Source of the DNA: Fibrobacter sp.
GTDB lineage: Bacteria > Fibrobacterota > Fibrobacteria > Fibrobacterales > Fibrobacteraceae
Length of the DNA: 64,000 bases
Assembly (NCBI GenBank): GCA_024399065.1
Contig: JAKSIB010000002.1
Coordinates: forward strand, 124,001 to 188,000
Direction of reading: 5' to 3'
Made by a program: the position numbers and the translations under genes. Below are positions 34,701-43,780 of this stretch, piece after piece. Every line of letters starts with the position of its first letter. Within the stretch, counting starts at the first letter, position 1. Below the pieces are notes generated by a model, which had not been told where the DNA came from, made no database searches, and saw only the letters and a list, made by a program, of their open reading frames with translations.

Positions 34701-37631
34701 TCCGGTAGAATCCAGTTCGAAGTCATATTCAAGAACTACGATCCCAATGTAAAGACCGCAACCTTTGGCGACTTGGTAGACTCCTGGTCACTCCGCCCCC
34801 ATACCGCAGCAGACGATCCGGAACAATTCAAAGGCGTCGATCTTACAAAGGGTCCCTACTACACTGGATCTGAATCGAAATACGTCGAAACGGTCAATGG
34901 CGTCCGAGAAGTTGCTTTCGTAAGAGACCCCTACATCGCAGTATTCTACCACGATCGTCACATCTACGGTTACACTCCGGACTACACTCCGGAAAACGGA
35001 CCGCAGGTACACCGCACCGTCGACTTGCAGTTCACTTCTCCCTTCAAGAGCCCGGAATACTCTGTTGAAAAGCTTGAGTACAAGACTCTCTACGAAGGCT
35101 TCAGCAGTGTCTCACCTAGCGGCTTCCTTGACGATCTGGAAATGAACGGTGTGTCCCAGAAGTTTAGCTACGACAAGGGCAACCGTACGGACTCCTTCGT
35201 ATTCTCCAAGGACACTACCCTCGCCTACGGCAACAACTACACAGAATGGGTAAGCTGGCATAACCACGGTGCAAACAAGAATACCGAAAACAAGTACGAT
35301 TGCGCCTGCGCAATCTACCGCACCAACGTGGAAATCGACACAATCACCACTCCGCTGGAATCCCGCTACCTGGTATTTGACAAGAAGGAATACTCTGCCT
35401 ACACAGGCAAGAGAGCCGAAATCACCGTCCAGCTTTTGGACAGCACCTTGGCACTCATTGACACCGTTGACCTGACACTAAACATCATTACAGACAAGGG
35501 AAATGTCATCTTCTGGAATTCTGCAACAGCAACAATTCCTGTTACCAGCATTACCCTCGTTAAGGGTGTCGCCACCTTCTATATCAGCTCCGAAGCAGAA
35601 CTTGAAGCAACCATGGTTGCAAAGACCACTTCTTCTCAATACAACTACCAGTCTGGTACCGCCAAGCTCGTTGTTGAAAAACTTCCGGACTGGCCGATTA
35701 TTGATGTGGCCAAGATGGTTGATCTGGACTGCGACAACATTCCTGACGCAATCAATATTTCCTTGACCAATGAATATCTGCCGAACCAGTCGTTCCAATC
35801 CGTCACCTTCGATTACATGGGCGTGTCCTACGAAACAACAAAGGTCATTAGCCTTAGCGGCAAGGAACTGGTGGTTGGCATCGATGTTCCTAAAAAGATC
35901 AACACCGCTCCCTCCGGAAAAATTTGGTTGAATTCCAAGGTCGGTTCTGCAATCAAGAGCCCTGAGGACTTCTACCAGGATGGAATTTCCCCGTCTGTTT
36001 TGTCCGTTTCCGTATTGGAAAGACTTCCCGACGCAAAGAGCGACAAGGTTTATATTGAATTCAGCGAGACAATCTCCGCTCCTGGCGAAGACTGGCCCCT
36101 GCAACTGTTCGACACGGACAAATCCTCAAAGGTTGCCGCACCGACAGTAAAGTTCTCCAAGATTTACAACGACTCCTTGAATATCTGGGAATTCGAAATT
36201 GAATCCGATGCAAGCGGCAATGCGGTTGTAACCGAAGGCATGTATGCCCAGTTGATGAGCAACAGCGCCATCAAGGACAAGAACGGAAACGGAGTCTCCG
36301 CCCTTTGCGGCCAGCCCATTCTTCCCATCCAGTTGAAGTTGATTCCTATTCCCATGTCCTTCGCCTCCATTTCCGATGAAGACAACGATGGTCTCGCAGA
36401 ACACGTGGACATCACCTTCGAAAGAGAAATGGACAGCAGACACATGCCGGATAGCATTTCCATCATCTTCGGCACGACAGAACCTGAAACTTTGTGGGTT
36501 GCAGGAAACAAACTTAACGTCGGTTCTACAGCAACCGAAGTTTCCATCAATCTTGCAACGCCGTTCAGCTACGGAATTACCAGCGGAACCTACAGCGGTT
36601 CTTCCAAGGGCTTAGCCGTTGAAAATGCAGGTCTTGTAACTCAGCACCTCGGCTCCGGCGCAACTTACGAAGAAAACTCCGTACTTGGAGAAGACAGGGT
36701 TGGTCCCGTAATCGCCTCCGCAACAGTCAAGACGACAAAGAGCGTTGACTTAGTCCTCCTGAACCTTTCGCTTAGCGAAGCTGTGGCCCAGACGGACAAG
36801 GCTCTTCCGCTCTATGATCAAAAGCAGGGTGACAAGGTCACATCTATCACAACCAAGGATGTTGCAACAACGACCATGGTTGGAAACAAGCAGATGACCA
36901 TTGGTTACAACAGTTCCAGCGATCTCGCCCCCAACGACGGAGACTTCGTTCGTTTGCTCCCGAAGAATCTAGGTACATTTATTGATATGCAGGGCAACAT
37001 GCCTGCAACCAACGCTCCGTGGGTTCCGATTTCCAACAGCGGTAAACCGAAGATTCAGTTCAAGGTCAATCTCGTAGACAAGGTTACCACTTCCGACAAG
37101 AATGTCGTCTCCGCAGTTCCGAGCAACAAGAACATCAGACTTTTCATTCTGAACCCGAAGACAAAGAACCTCGAACTCATCCAGAACGAAAACGTGGTAC
37201 CCATGGCCCAGGCCATCGATTCCACATCCTTGCAGGGTGCCGTTTGGAAAATCGAGCTCACAGTTCCTCGTGGGGCCTCCGGTATCGAAGCTCCCGCTTG
37301 GGATTCTCTGAGAGTCCGTTACAACATGCCTATCTACACGAATATCGGCAGCTACGTAAATCGTCTGGTAGGAAAGTTCAATGTAAGTTCAAGCCAGTAT
37401 CTGTCCTCTGCAGGCAAGGTCATCTTCTTCGCAGAATGGGCTAGCATGCCTGGCACAGGCCTCCAATCTGAAGATGGACAATCTGCAGGTACCGGCGCTT
37501 ACATTTACAAGGCTCAGCTGAGTACAACCTTTGTCCCGAACAAGGATAAGGATCCTGAAATCGTCAAGAAGTTCTCCGGCAAGAACTCCTATGACAAGAC
37601 AGAAACCTTCGGTATCAAGCGAGTAAAGTAA
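31719..37631 (+). CDS. Giant family 9 glycoside hydrolase, second paralogue
   Basis: 1,970 residues. Signal peptide MMMKKMLGLFVLLTSLFAGEAFA; three start codons in a row follow AGAGGA. An Ig-like module (about 45-185) precedes the GH9 domain (about 190-690), with GGWHDCGDHFK (about 228-238), HPHNR (about 630) and TETCIDFTAQF (acid Glu about 679). Two FN3 modules and about 1,080 residues of beta-rich repeats follow, ending KTETFGIKRVK. The catalytic block HPHHR is HPHNR here, a conservative change. It shares domain order with the first gene and is followed 1 base later by the kinase start. Confidence 0.92.
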   Translation: MMMKKMLGLFVLLTSLFAGEAFADMGLPNLDRTDKTHERRYLDSINVYNRRPIRLNQSGFRPQDYKYAYVADATEKKFYVIDANSGAEAWSGTLTEISYNEPIKDADGKVTGHRPAAIKKPNMYVNGQFMQGDDNKLYEFGVRSDETSATERLYRADFTGLSPSTPGEYFVVVGKDTSATFHIHPSIFNSILENSLKFFGIQRCGNTKSHFHGACHLKDGSAVGHDLTGGWHDCGDHFKVSETLGYTAYVLSMVYLTYQDKAEDRYGNSYADTVFTDGIPDILYEAKIGTDYLLKLYNASKADGLIEKGDMYHSVGVSQADHEYWDLPERQDGQTPAKGGPDRVVLTDIGSNTAGMFIAAMANVAVGYRVYDAEYSDSLIAAAKDIYKNVLMPSFENYIFGGNPGKTTAFPGFYTGGGPLYDDGAAAALALWYATKDTTYRYDLYKNKNIFDNESNYHFNLDYFRAGFLGNPSGFTQGGWATDYQNIHSYVLFAFQKLILSNEATATEYGLSPAERDTLSMRTIATFRKVLDNSTNDGDSLVLENPATQGEPHEGSSKLHVITPYNLVWTSFDWGVMRYNMGTANAIFLMYELTGDERYLRVALDNMYFILGANPWDVSLLIGAGDKNLNHPHNRSANPDGYNAGGMPYEYRAPLGALMGGRDPNKTLSEDGMEWTCTETCIDFTAQFLFPAQSLAQSLPLDVDGPLFSNIAGTPITKTSAIISWDANEVALVTVFYGTSPDASTAKSVEQKKASKGGSVTIEGLVPGETYYFFLEGMDTKRNMTTDDNHGQWYKFTMTTTDTEISGVTICQVDHRSAKIYWWSSDRMNGVVNYGTSLSNLTETQTANGGAVLFHEAELTDLKPGTTYYFNVSSGTKTDNNGGKGYSFTTDAYSSYADLDITIKPSSYQDACTDWKDCKKFYFNISNNDTIPFEDFEVRLYLSSNNLSAICNIAQPYGGNGIVNGNVQITFGTAQSDGLGAYYLPIFVKGLLEVSGRIQFEVIFKNYDPNVKTATFGDLVDSWSLRPHTAADDPEQFKGVDLTKGPYYTGSESKYVETVNGVREVAFVRDPYIAVFYHDRHIYGYTPDYTPENGPQVHRTVDLQFTSPFKSPEYSVEKLEYKTLYEGFSSVSPSGFLDDLEMNGVSQKFSYDKGNRTDSFVFSKDTTLAYGNNYTEWVSWHNHGANKNTENKYDCACAIYRTNVEIDTITTPLESRYLVFDKKEYSAYTGKRAEITVQLLDSTLALIDTVDLTLNIITDKGNVIFWNSATATIPVTSITLVKGVATFYISSEAELEATMVAKTTSSQYNYQSGTAKLVVEKLPDWPIIDVAKMVDLDCDNIPDAINISLTNEYLPNQSFQSVTFDYMGVSYETTKVISLSGKELVVGIDVPKKINTAPSGKIWLNSKVGSAIKSPEDFYQDGISPSVLSVSVLERLPDAKSDKVYIEFSETISAPGEDWPLQLFDTDKSSKVAAPTVKFSKIYNDSLNIWEFEIESDASGNAVVTEGMYAQLMSNSAIKDKNGNGVSALCGQPILPIQLKLIPIPMSFASISDEDNDGLAEHVDITFEREMDSRHMPDSISIIFGTTEPETLWVAGNKLNVGSTATEVSINLATPFSYGITSGTYSGSSKGLAVENAGLVTQHLGSGATYEENSVLGEDRVGPVIASATVKTTKSVDLVLLNLSLSEAVAQTDKALPLYDQKQGDKVTSITTKDVATTTMVGNKQMTIGYNSSSDLAPNDGDFVRLLPKNLGTFIDMQGNMPATNAPWVPISNSGKPKIQFKVNLVDKVTTSDKNVVSAVPSNKNIRLFILNPKTKNLELIQNENVVPMAQAIDSTSLQGAVWKIELTVPRGASGIEAPAWDSLRVRYNMPIYTNIGSYVNRLVGKFNVSSSQYLSSAGKVIFFAEWASMPGTGLQSEDGQSAGTGAYIYKAQLSTTFVPNKDKDPEIVKKFSGKNSYDKTETFGIKRVK

Positions 37632-37632
37632 C

Positions 37633-39972
37633 ATGGCCGAAAGCCTGTATTCAGATTCTCCCTACCTGCTGATTCTGTCATTTACAGCGTTAGCATTGTC
37701 ATTTTATTTTCCCGTCTTGATGGGAAGTAAGATGACCGTGCAAACGGTTCCAAATTCGTTGAAGAAACTCGTCATCATCAACATTATCTGGAACTTGTGC
37801 AGCATCATCGGCATCATCTTCTTTAGCGGAGAAATTGAATCAGGCTCCACGGCATATAATCTTCGTCAAGTCCTTGTCGGGTTCCAAGCTTTGGCATGGG
37901 TTCGATTGGGCATGGTTTCTTATGAAATCGGCGAAATGATCATGTTCAGCAAAATAACGACGTTGCGATATGTATCCAACATTTTCGCAACCGTTCTTAT
38001 TATCGCTATCACCGTTCTATTTATACTCGACCCTACCATTCTTTCGAACCTGGATTTCCTTGAATTCAAGATACTCAAGACCAATCCGATTTTTGCCTGC
38101 TATTGCGGAATCTACTTGCTATTCATGCTGCCGGTATTCATCGGATCCATTTACCAGCTTCTTCACGGATCCATACAGGCCATGGACCAGGCATTGGCAA
38201 ATACGGGTGCCTACATGGCAGGCACTTACGCCTTCTTCGCAACCATCGCATGCGCCTTCGACATTATCATCCCCTTCACAGTCAATCTGCAGACATGGTC
38301 CGGACCGTTCCATTTCATGGTCTGGCATCAGTTCCTGACACTGTTCCTCACCTTCCTTTGCGGCCAGTACTACACGTCCATTTCCTTCAAGAATAAAAGT
38401 TCTCTCTGGTTCCTTAGGAAGATCATCAGCAAGATGGACGATGGCATCATCTACTTCAACGATGATGGAAAAATTGAATACGCAAACTACGGTGCCGTAA
38501 AGCTTCTTGACACTTCGGCCGAAAGCCTCCAGGGGAAATCCATTCGAAGCGTGTTCCCCCCGAATCTGAACTTTTTCAATGAGTTTGTCTATAACGACAT
38601 TCAAATGGACATCAAGGGAGAACGTCACTCCTTCAAGATTCATTTCTTCAAGGTCCGTCAGACCATGACAACCTTGATGAATGTCGCCTACTTCATTGAC
38701 CAATCCAAGACTCTGCTTCTTCAAAAAGACTTGAAGACCTTGAACGAACAGTACGTGGAATACACCCACGACTTGGTGCGTTATCAGGACAGATTAAATA
38801 GAGAAGCTAGAATCAAGGCCGAAAAGGAAAACGTCCTGAACACCTTGATTAACGCATTGCCTTTTAGAGTCTGGTACAAAAACGAACAGGGCGTTTACCA
38901 GAAGCAGAACCAGCTTGACTTGGACAATCAGGGTTCTCTGGAAGGAGTCAATGATTCCTTTGACAATATTTCTCCTTACGAACGTAACGCACGTGAAAAT
39001 GGTGAAGCAGGGGTTTATACCTCCTACGTAAACAAGGATGGTGTAGAAGTTACCCAGGACGAGGCAAACCGACTGACCAAAAACGGAGAACTGGTACAGA
39101 CCTTCGACAACATGTACATCCCTATCCTTCAGGGACAAGCCCCATTCAAGACGCTTTGCATCAAGGTGGACATGACGAAGCAGCGTCGCCTGGAACAGGA
39201 ACGAAACATGCTCCGCGAACAAAAGTTCATCCATAGTCGTCTCGAAGAACTGGGTACCATGTGCGGCGCCTTCGCCCACGACTACAACAACATTCTCGGA
39301 TCCCAGATTGGTTTCTGCCAGCTGGCCCAGGAAATGCTTCCCAAGGAACATCAGGCCTACATGTTTATCAGCGAAGCTTTGAAGGCCGCAGAACGTGGCA
39401 AGACCTCCTTGGAAGAATTGCTGAATGCAATCCGCGGAAATGCAAAGTCAGCAACCCCTGCAATCGTCATTTCGCCCTACATGATCATCGAAGACGTGGT
39501 GAAGAAGCTGACATTGACTTTGCCGCCGAACATCACCCTCAACAGCGAGAACATGGATCACAGCATCAAGATCCGCGGCATCGTTGCTTCGTTGGACCGA
39601 ATCATCAGCAACATGGCAAACAACGCTATTTTCGCCATGAAGGAAACCGGTGGTACGCTCACCTTCCAGCTGATTCGCGACGAACTGGCAGAACAGTTGG
39701 TTACCCCCTTTGCGCCGCCCATTCCTGCAGGCAAGTACGCAAAGATTATCATCTCGGATACTGGTTCCGGCATGGACTCCAGCACCTTGGAACGCATTTT
39801 CGCACCGTTCTTTACCACAAAAGCACCTGGCGAAGGCCTTGGTTTAGGTCTTTCTTCCGCCCTTCGACTGCTAAAAGAGGGAAACGCGTACTTTACTGTG
39901 CAAACAACCCTCGGCAAAGGAACTACATTTAATCTATATTGGCCTTTAGAAACTGAAATCAAGGAGAGCTAA
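37633..39972 (+). CDS. Seven-TM histidine kinase with PAS domains
   Basis: 779 residues. About seven hydrophobic helices occupy residues 10-255, resembling 7TM sensor domains. A PAS-like segment follows (about 262-380: DDGIIYFNDDGKIEYANYGA), then a second one. The dimerisation helix has the His box GAFAHDYNNILGS with His about 549, and the HATPase has DTGSGMD and GLGLGLSSALRL. It phosphorylates a response regulator on sensing a membrane or extracellular signal. It starts 1 base after the GH9 stop and overlaps the next receiver gene (TAATG), so translation is coupled. Confidence 0.88.
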   Translation: MAESLYSDSPYLLILSFTALALSFYFPVLMGSKMTVQTVPNSLKKLVIINIIWNLCSIIGIIFFSGEIESGSTAYNLRQVLVGFQALAWVRLGMVSYEIGEMIMFSKITTLRYVSNIFATVLIIAITVLFILDPTILSNLDFLEFKILKTNPIFACYCGIYLLFMLPVFIGSIYQLLHGSIQAMDQALANTGAYMAGTYAFFATIACAFDIIIPFTVNLQTWSGPFHFMVWHQFLTLFLTFLCGQYYTSISFKNKSSLWFLRKIISKMDDGIIYFNDDGKIEYANYGAVKLLDTSAESLQGKSIRSVFPPNLNFFNEFVYNDIQMDIKGERHSFKIHFFKVRQTMTTLMNVAYFIDQSKTLLLQKDLKTLNEQYVEYTHDLVRYQDRLNREARIKAEKENVLNTLINALPFRVWYKNEQGVYQKQNQLDLDNQGSLEGVNDSFDNISPYERNARENGEAGVYTSYVNKDGVEVTQDEANRLTKNGELVQTFDNMYIPILQGQAPFKTLCIKVDMTKQRRLEQERNMLREQKFIHSRLEELGTMCGAFAHDYNNILGSQIGFCQLAQEMLPKEHQAYMFISEALKAAERGKTSLEELLNAIRGNAKSATPAIVISPYMIIEDVVKKLTLTLPPNITLNSENMDHSIKIRGIVASLDRIISNMANNAIFAMKETGGTLTFQLIRDELAEQLVTPFAPPIPAGKYAKIIISDTGSGMDSSTLERIFAPFFTTKAPGEGLGLGLSSALRLLKEGNAYFTVQTTLGKGTTFNLYWPLETEIKES

Positions 39973-40346
39973 TGTCTACCATCTTGGTAATTGACGATGA
40001 TGAACAGTTCAATCTGATGTTGAAATCCGCTCTTGAAATCAAGGGCTACACTGTAGAGACCGCAAGCAATGGCCGTGACGCCAAATCTCTCTATCAGAAC
40101 AACAAGTATGATGTAATCATCACTGACATCATCATGCCGGACGTGGATGGCTACGAAGTCATTTTGGACCTGCGCCGTTTGAACATGAGCGACCGCACTA
40201 TCGCTGTTAGCGGTGGCGGACGTACTGCTGCAGAAGACTACCTGGTCACTGCACAGCACTTCGACGTTGCAGCAACCTTCAACAAGCCCGTGGACCTCCA
40301 GGCTCTGCGCGCCAAGGTTGAAGAAATCATCAAGAGCCATTCCTAA
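39972..40346 (+). CDS. Single-domain response regulator (receiver only)
   Basis: 124 residues forming one CheY-like receiver. Acidic Asp residues follow ILVI at 8-10. The phospho-acceptor is Asp52 in YDVIITDIIMPDVDGYE, and the conserved Lys is in FNKPVD. With no output domain it either relays phosphate to another protein or acts by protein contact. Its start overlaps the kinase stop, making it the likely direct partner. Confidence 0.9.
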   Translation: MSTILVIDDDEQFNLMLKSALEIKGYTVETASNGRDAKSLYQNNKYDVIITDIIMPDVDGYEVILDLRRLNMSDRTIAVSGGGRTAAEDYLVTAQHFDVAATFNKPVDLQALRAKVEEIIKSHS

Positions 40347-40365
40347 TAGGATTCTCTTCTAGAAA

Positions 40366-41823
40366 ATGAACATCCTAATTGCGGATTCCGACCAGAAATT
40401 CGTAAACGACATCCAGCGTTCTTGGTCTGTGCCGAACACAAATCTTTTGACGTGTTCCGACGAGAGCGTTTTGATGCCTATGGTTAAGAAGGATTCGATA
40501 GACTTGGCGTTTATCGAAGTTCCCTTCTTGATGATGGACAACATGGATATGGTGAGCTACCTGAAGGAGCGTCACCCAGGGATTGAAATCTTCATTTTGT
40601 GCGACGACCGCAACTGGCAGGGCGCCGCAAGCGCCATTACACGAGGCGCAAACAGTTTCCTCAAGAAGCCCATTACGTTGTCGCTTCTGGAAGCAACTGC
40701 CCAGAAGATCCAGGCACAACTGCAGAACAAGTCCAACAGCCAGCTCATGGAATCCCAGGTGCTGGACAGCCTTTTGGGCAACACTGCAGAAATGCGCAAG
40801 ATCCTCAAGACCGTATACAAGATTGCGCCCACAAACAGCACCGTCTTGATAACCGGTGAATCTGGTTCCGGTAAGGAATTTCTGGCTAACGTAATCCATC
40901 GTTACAGCAAGCGCGCTACGGAGCCCTTCGTAGCTGTGAACTGCGGTGCTATTCCCGAGAACCTGGTGGAAAGCGAATTGTTCGGTAGCAGAAAGGGCGC
41001 CTACACTGGTTCCACCACCGACAAGAAGGGTTTGTTCGAATCCGCCAACGGTGGCACCTTGTTCCTTGACGAAGTGGGCGAACTCTCCCCCGCAACACAG
41101 GTCAAGCTTCTGCGTTTCTTGCAGAGTCACGAAATCCGTCGCGTGGGCGAAACTGAAGCCCGCTACCTTGACGTCCGCATCATCGCAGCAACCAACAGGA
41201 ACCTTCAGGACCAGATGCGTAACGGCAACTTCCGTGAAGACCTGTACTATCGTTTGAATACGTTCCACTTGCAGTTGCCGCCTCTTCGCGACCGCAAGCC
41301 GGCGCTCCCCAACCTGATCAAGTATTTCATCTTGAAGAACAAGGAATCTCAGGGCAAGGAAATCATTGACCTGGAACAGGCTGCACTTTACGCACTGACC
41401 AAGTACCAGTACCCGGGCAACATCCGTGAACTGGAAAATATTTTGGAACACGCCATCGTTCTTTCCGAGAACGGCATCATCCGCTTGGAAGACCTTCCTG
41501 AAAACGTCCAGGAATGCGCCAAGGAAAAGACCATGGCCATCCCCCACATCAAGGGCTCAGAGGCCATCACCGAAAGTGCTGTCGTAGAAGATCAGCCCCG
41601 CCAAATCGGTTGCGGAGAAAGTGTTCCTGCACAGGCGGCAGCCTCTGTTCAAAGCGGTGAAATTCTCACTTTGGAAGAAATGGAACGTCGCCACATTCTG
41701 AACGCACTCAGTGTCTGCAACGGCAACCGCACCGAAGTCTGCAAGAAGCTCGGCATCAGCCGCGCTACACTTTGGCGTAAGCTTAAAGAACTTAAGATTG
41801 AAATGGAAGGCGGCGAAGACTAG
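40366..41823 (+). CDS. NtrC-like AAA+ regulator with an atypical receiver
   Basis: 485 residues. The receiver (1-120) begins ILIADSD, but the phospho-acceptor position holds Glu51 in IDLAFIEVPFL; the LKKP lysine remains. The AAA+ domain has Walker A GESGSGKE (about 160-167) and Walker B LFLDEVGEL. The loop that touches sigma-54 reads GAYTGS in place of GAFTGA. A Fis-type helix-turn-helix ends the protein (NGNRTEVCKKLGISRATLWR). A Glu at that site often mimics phosphorylation, so the protein may be constitutively active or regulated by partner binding. It follows the receiver gene by 19 bases. Confidence 0.88.
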   Translation: MNILIADSDQKFVNDIQRSWSVPNTNLLTCSDESVLMPMVKKDSIDLAFIEVPFLMMDNMDMVSYLKERHPGIEIFILCDDRNWQGAASAITRGANSFLKKPITLSLLEATAQKIQAQLQNKSNSQLMESQVLDSLLGNTAEMRKILKTVYKIAPTNSTVLITGESGSGKEFLANVIHRYSKRATEPFVAVNCGAIPENLVESELFGSRKGAYTGSTTDKKGLFESANGGTLFLDEVGELSPATQVKLLRFLQSHEIRRVGETEARYLDVRIIAATNRNLQDQMRNGNFREDLYYRLNTFHLQLPPLRDRKPALPNLIKYFILKNKESQGKEIIDLEQAALYALTKYQYPGNIRELENILEHAIVLSENGIIRLEDLPENVQECAKEKTMAIPHIKGSEAITESAVVEDQPRQIGCGESVPAQAAASVQSGEILTLEEMERRHILNALSVCNGNRTEVCKKLGISRATLWRKLKELKIEMEGGED

Positions 41824-41840
41824 CGCGAATTGCGTCGGCC

Positions 41841-42812
41841 TTAAACTTCCACAAGGGTAGCTACAAGGCAAGAATCCTTGGTACTGCCACTCCCCACAAA
41901 ATCAATATCCTGAGAACGTTTCCAGACGGTCTGTGCATTAGCATGAACTGTTCCTACGGCATCGCGTACACTACGAGCGAAGGCATTCAAATTGAACTCG
42001 CTGTAGTTGGAACTAACCATGAAGAATCCCTTAGGATTCAAGAGCGTGGCACAGTCCGCCACCAAAGGCATCAGGTGTTCGCGCACATTGAAATTCGCAC
42101 CCTTGAAGCGAGCGAAGCTAGGCGGATCCAGAACGATTCCGTCAAACTTCAAGCCCTTCTTCTGGGCCCAGTGAACATACTCCACCGCATTACCGCGGAA
42201 GAATTCTCCCGGTCGTAAATCAAGACCGTTCAACGCATAGTTTTCACGGCCCTTGTCCAAAATCTTTCCACTGATGTCGGCATTGGTCGCAATAGTGGCT
42301 CCACCCAGTCGGGCATGCACAGAGAATGTGCAAGTGTAACTGAAGAGGTTCAGAAAACGACGACCTTCACACATTGCGCCCACATCAAGACGCACGTGAC
42401 GCATATCCAAGAACAGGCCCGGATTCACCGTGTCCAAAAGGTCCACATTCAATGTGGCCTTGCCTTCGCGCACTGTACCCAAGGAATCCGCAGCAGTGCC
42501 AATCAGCACATCCATAGGCGGGTTTTCCAGGGACTTTCCCGAACGGGAAAGGCGTTCCTTAGTCACAAGGCAAATAGGACTAAAAGCCTCGCCCACAGCT
42601 TCTGCAATCACGTTTTTCTGGGACAGCATCTCGGGACCGAAAAACTGAATCTGGAACCTGTTTCCAAAACGGTCCAAGGTCATTCCAGGAAAACCATCTG
42701 CAGCTCCATTCACCACGCGATAGGCGTCGGTAACGTCAAAAAGAGGACTGCGCTTTTCGTTGGCAGTCTGCAGAAGATCCTTTAATTCGGTCAATTTCTG
42801 GGGCATGGACAA
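41841..42812 (-). CDS. Class I SAM-dependent methyltransferase, RlmI/K type
   Basis: 323 residues. An N-terminal part (about 25-110) resembles the PUA/insert region of 23S rRNA m5C methyltransferases (YRVVNGAADGFPGMTLDRFG). The SAM-binding core has FLNLFSYTCTFSVHA and the catalytic-loop motif LDPPSFAR. Such enzymes methylate 23S rRNA cytosine or guanine; the exact site is not certain. It is convergent with the regulator gene, 17 bases apart. Confidence 0.82.
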   Translation of the reverse strand: MSMPQKLTELKDLLQTANEKRSPLFDVTDAYRVVNGAADGFPGMTLDRFGNRFQIQFFGPEMLSQKNVIAEAVGEAFSPICLVTKERLSRSGKSLENPPMDVLIGTAADSLGTVREGKATLNVDLLDTVNPGLFLDMRHVRLDVGAMCEGRRFLNLFSYTCTFSVHARLGGATIATNADISGKILDKGRENYALNGLDLRPGEFFRGNAVEYVHWAQKKGLKFDGIVLDPPSFARFKGANFNVREHLMPLVADCATLLNPKGFFMVSSNYSEFNLNAFARSVRDAVGTVHANAQTVWKRSQDIDFVGSGSTKDSCLVATLVEV

Positions 42813-42905
42813 AAGCTAAAAAAAAAGTGGCGAAGCTTCAACATTGTCCGTATTTAAAGAGAGAAGAGAATCATCAAAGCCTTTAATTTCAAGAGGAGAA
42901 CCAAC

Positions 42906-43709
42906 ATGGCAGAGACGACAAAGACCCAGTACAATACCGTGAAATGGATCAAGGAAAAATTCAAGTCGGAACACCCCTTGTCCAAGGACGAAGAAGATTT
43001 GCTTTTCAATCTAGCGAAGAAAGGCAACAAAACTGCAAAGACAAAACTTTTGAAAGCCAACATGAAGTTCGTAATCCAAGTGGCGTCTAGTTACCATAAC
43101 GAGAGCCTGACCCAGGAAGAACTGATTAACGAAGGAGCCATCGGGCTTTGGAAGGCCATGGACTATTACGACCCGTCCCGAGGCGTACGCTTTATCACCT
43201 ATGCGGTGTGGTGGATCAAGGCGTCCATCACTCGCGCCATCAGCGAGAAAGGAAGCATGGTGCGGCTCCCCCTCAATCAGCAGACTCTGCTGCATAAGGC
43301 AAGGGCGAAAAGCGGCGGCCAGCAGCTCCCCGCCGAAATCAAGACATTGGAAGCCATTAGCGGCAAAACGATCTCCCTAAGCGCCACCTTTGACAACGAA
43401 AGCGGTATAAAGTTGGAAGACATTATTGCCGATAAGAACGCAGACAATCCAGAAGAGTCTACAGAGAAATACTTTATCCGAAAATTTGCGAACAAGCTGC
43501 TCAACAAATTGCCTGCAAGGGAACGGCAGATTGTGAAGGATTTGAATGGCGTGGACCGCGACTGCACCAGAAGCATCCGTGAGGAAAGCCTATTCCTCGG
43601 ACTTTCCCGCGAGCGCATCCGTCAGCTAAGAGACCAGGCAAGGCTTCGCCTTCGCCGCACCAATAGCGACGGTCATTTGAACCCCTCGTTAATGGAAATC
43701 ATGTCATAA
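42906..43709 (+). CDS. Sigma-70 family RNA polymerase sigma factor
   Basis: 267 residues. Regions 2.1-2.4 are clear (KLLKANMKFVIQVASSYHN, then YDPSRGVRFITYAVWWIKASI), and region 4.2 is RERIRQLRDQARLRLR. Region 1.1 is absent and region 3 is shortened relative to RpoD, giving a small group 2/3-type factor. GAGGAG lies before the ATG. It is likely an alternative sigma for a stress or growth-phase gene set; its regulon is not visible. Single-gene unit with a strong terminator. Confidence 0.88.
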   Translation: MAETTKTQYNTVKWIKEKFKSEHPLSKDEEDLLFNLAKKGNKTAKTKLLKANMKFVIQVASSYHNESLTQEELINEGAIGLWKAMDYYDPSRGVRFITYAVWWIKASITRAISEKGSMVRLPLNQQTLLHKARAKSGGQQLPAEIKTLEAISGKTISLSATFDNESGIKLEDIIADKNADNPEESTEKYFIRKFANKLLNKLPARERQIVKDLNGVDRDCTRSIREESLFLGLSRERIRQLRDQARLRLRRTNSDGHLNPSLMEIMS

Positions 43710-43710
43710 A

Positions 43711-43734
43711 AAAGGAGCCTTTCAGGCTCCTTTT
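43711..43734 (+). terminator. Terminator of the sigma factor gene
   Basis: AAGGAGCC/GGCTCCTT stem with a short TTTCA loop, then TTCAAA. Confidence 0.8.
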
Positions 43735-43780
43735 CAAATACTGCGACGCATGTTTTCGCGAGGCAACTTGCGTTGAAAAA

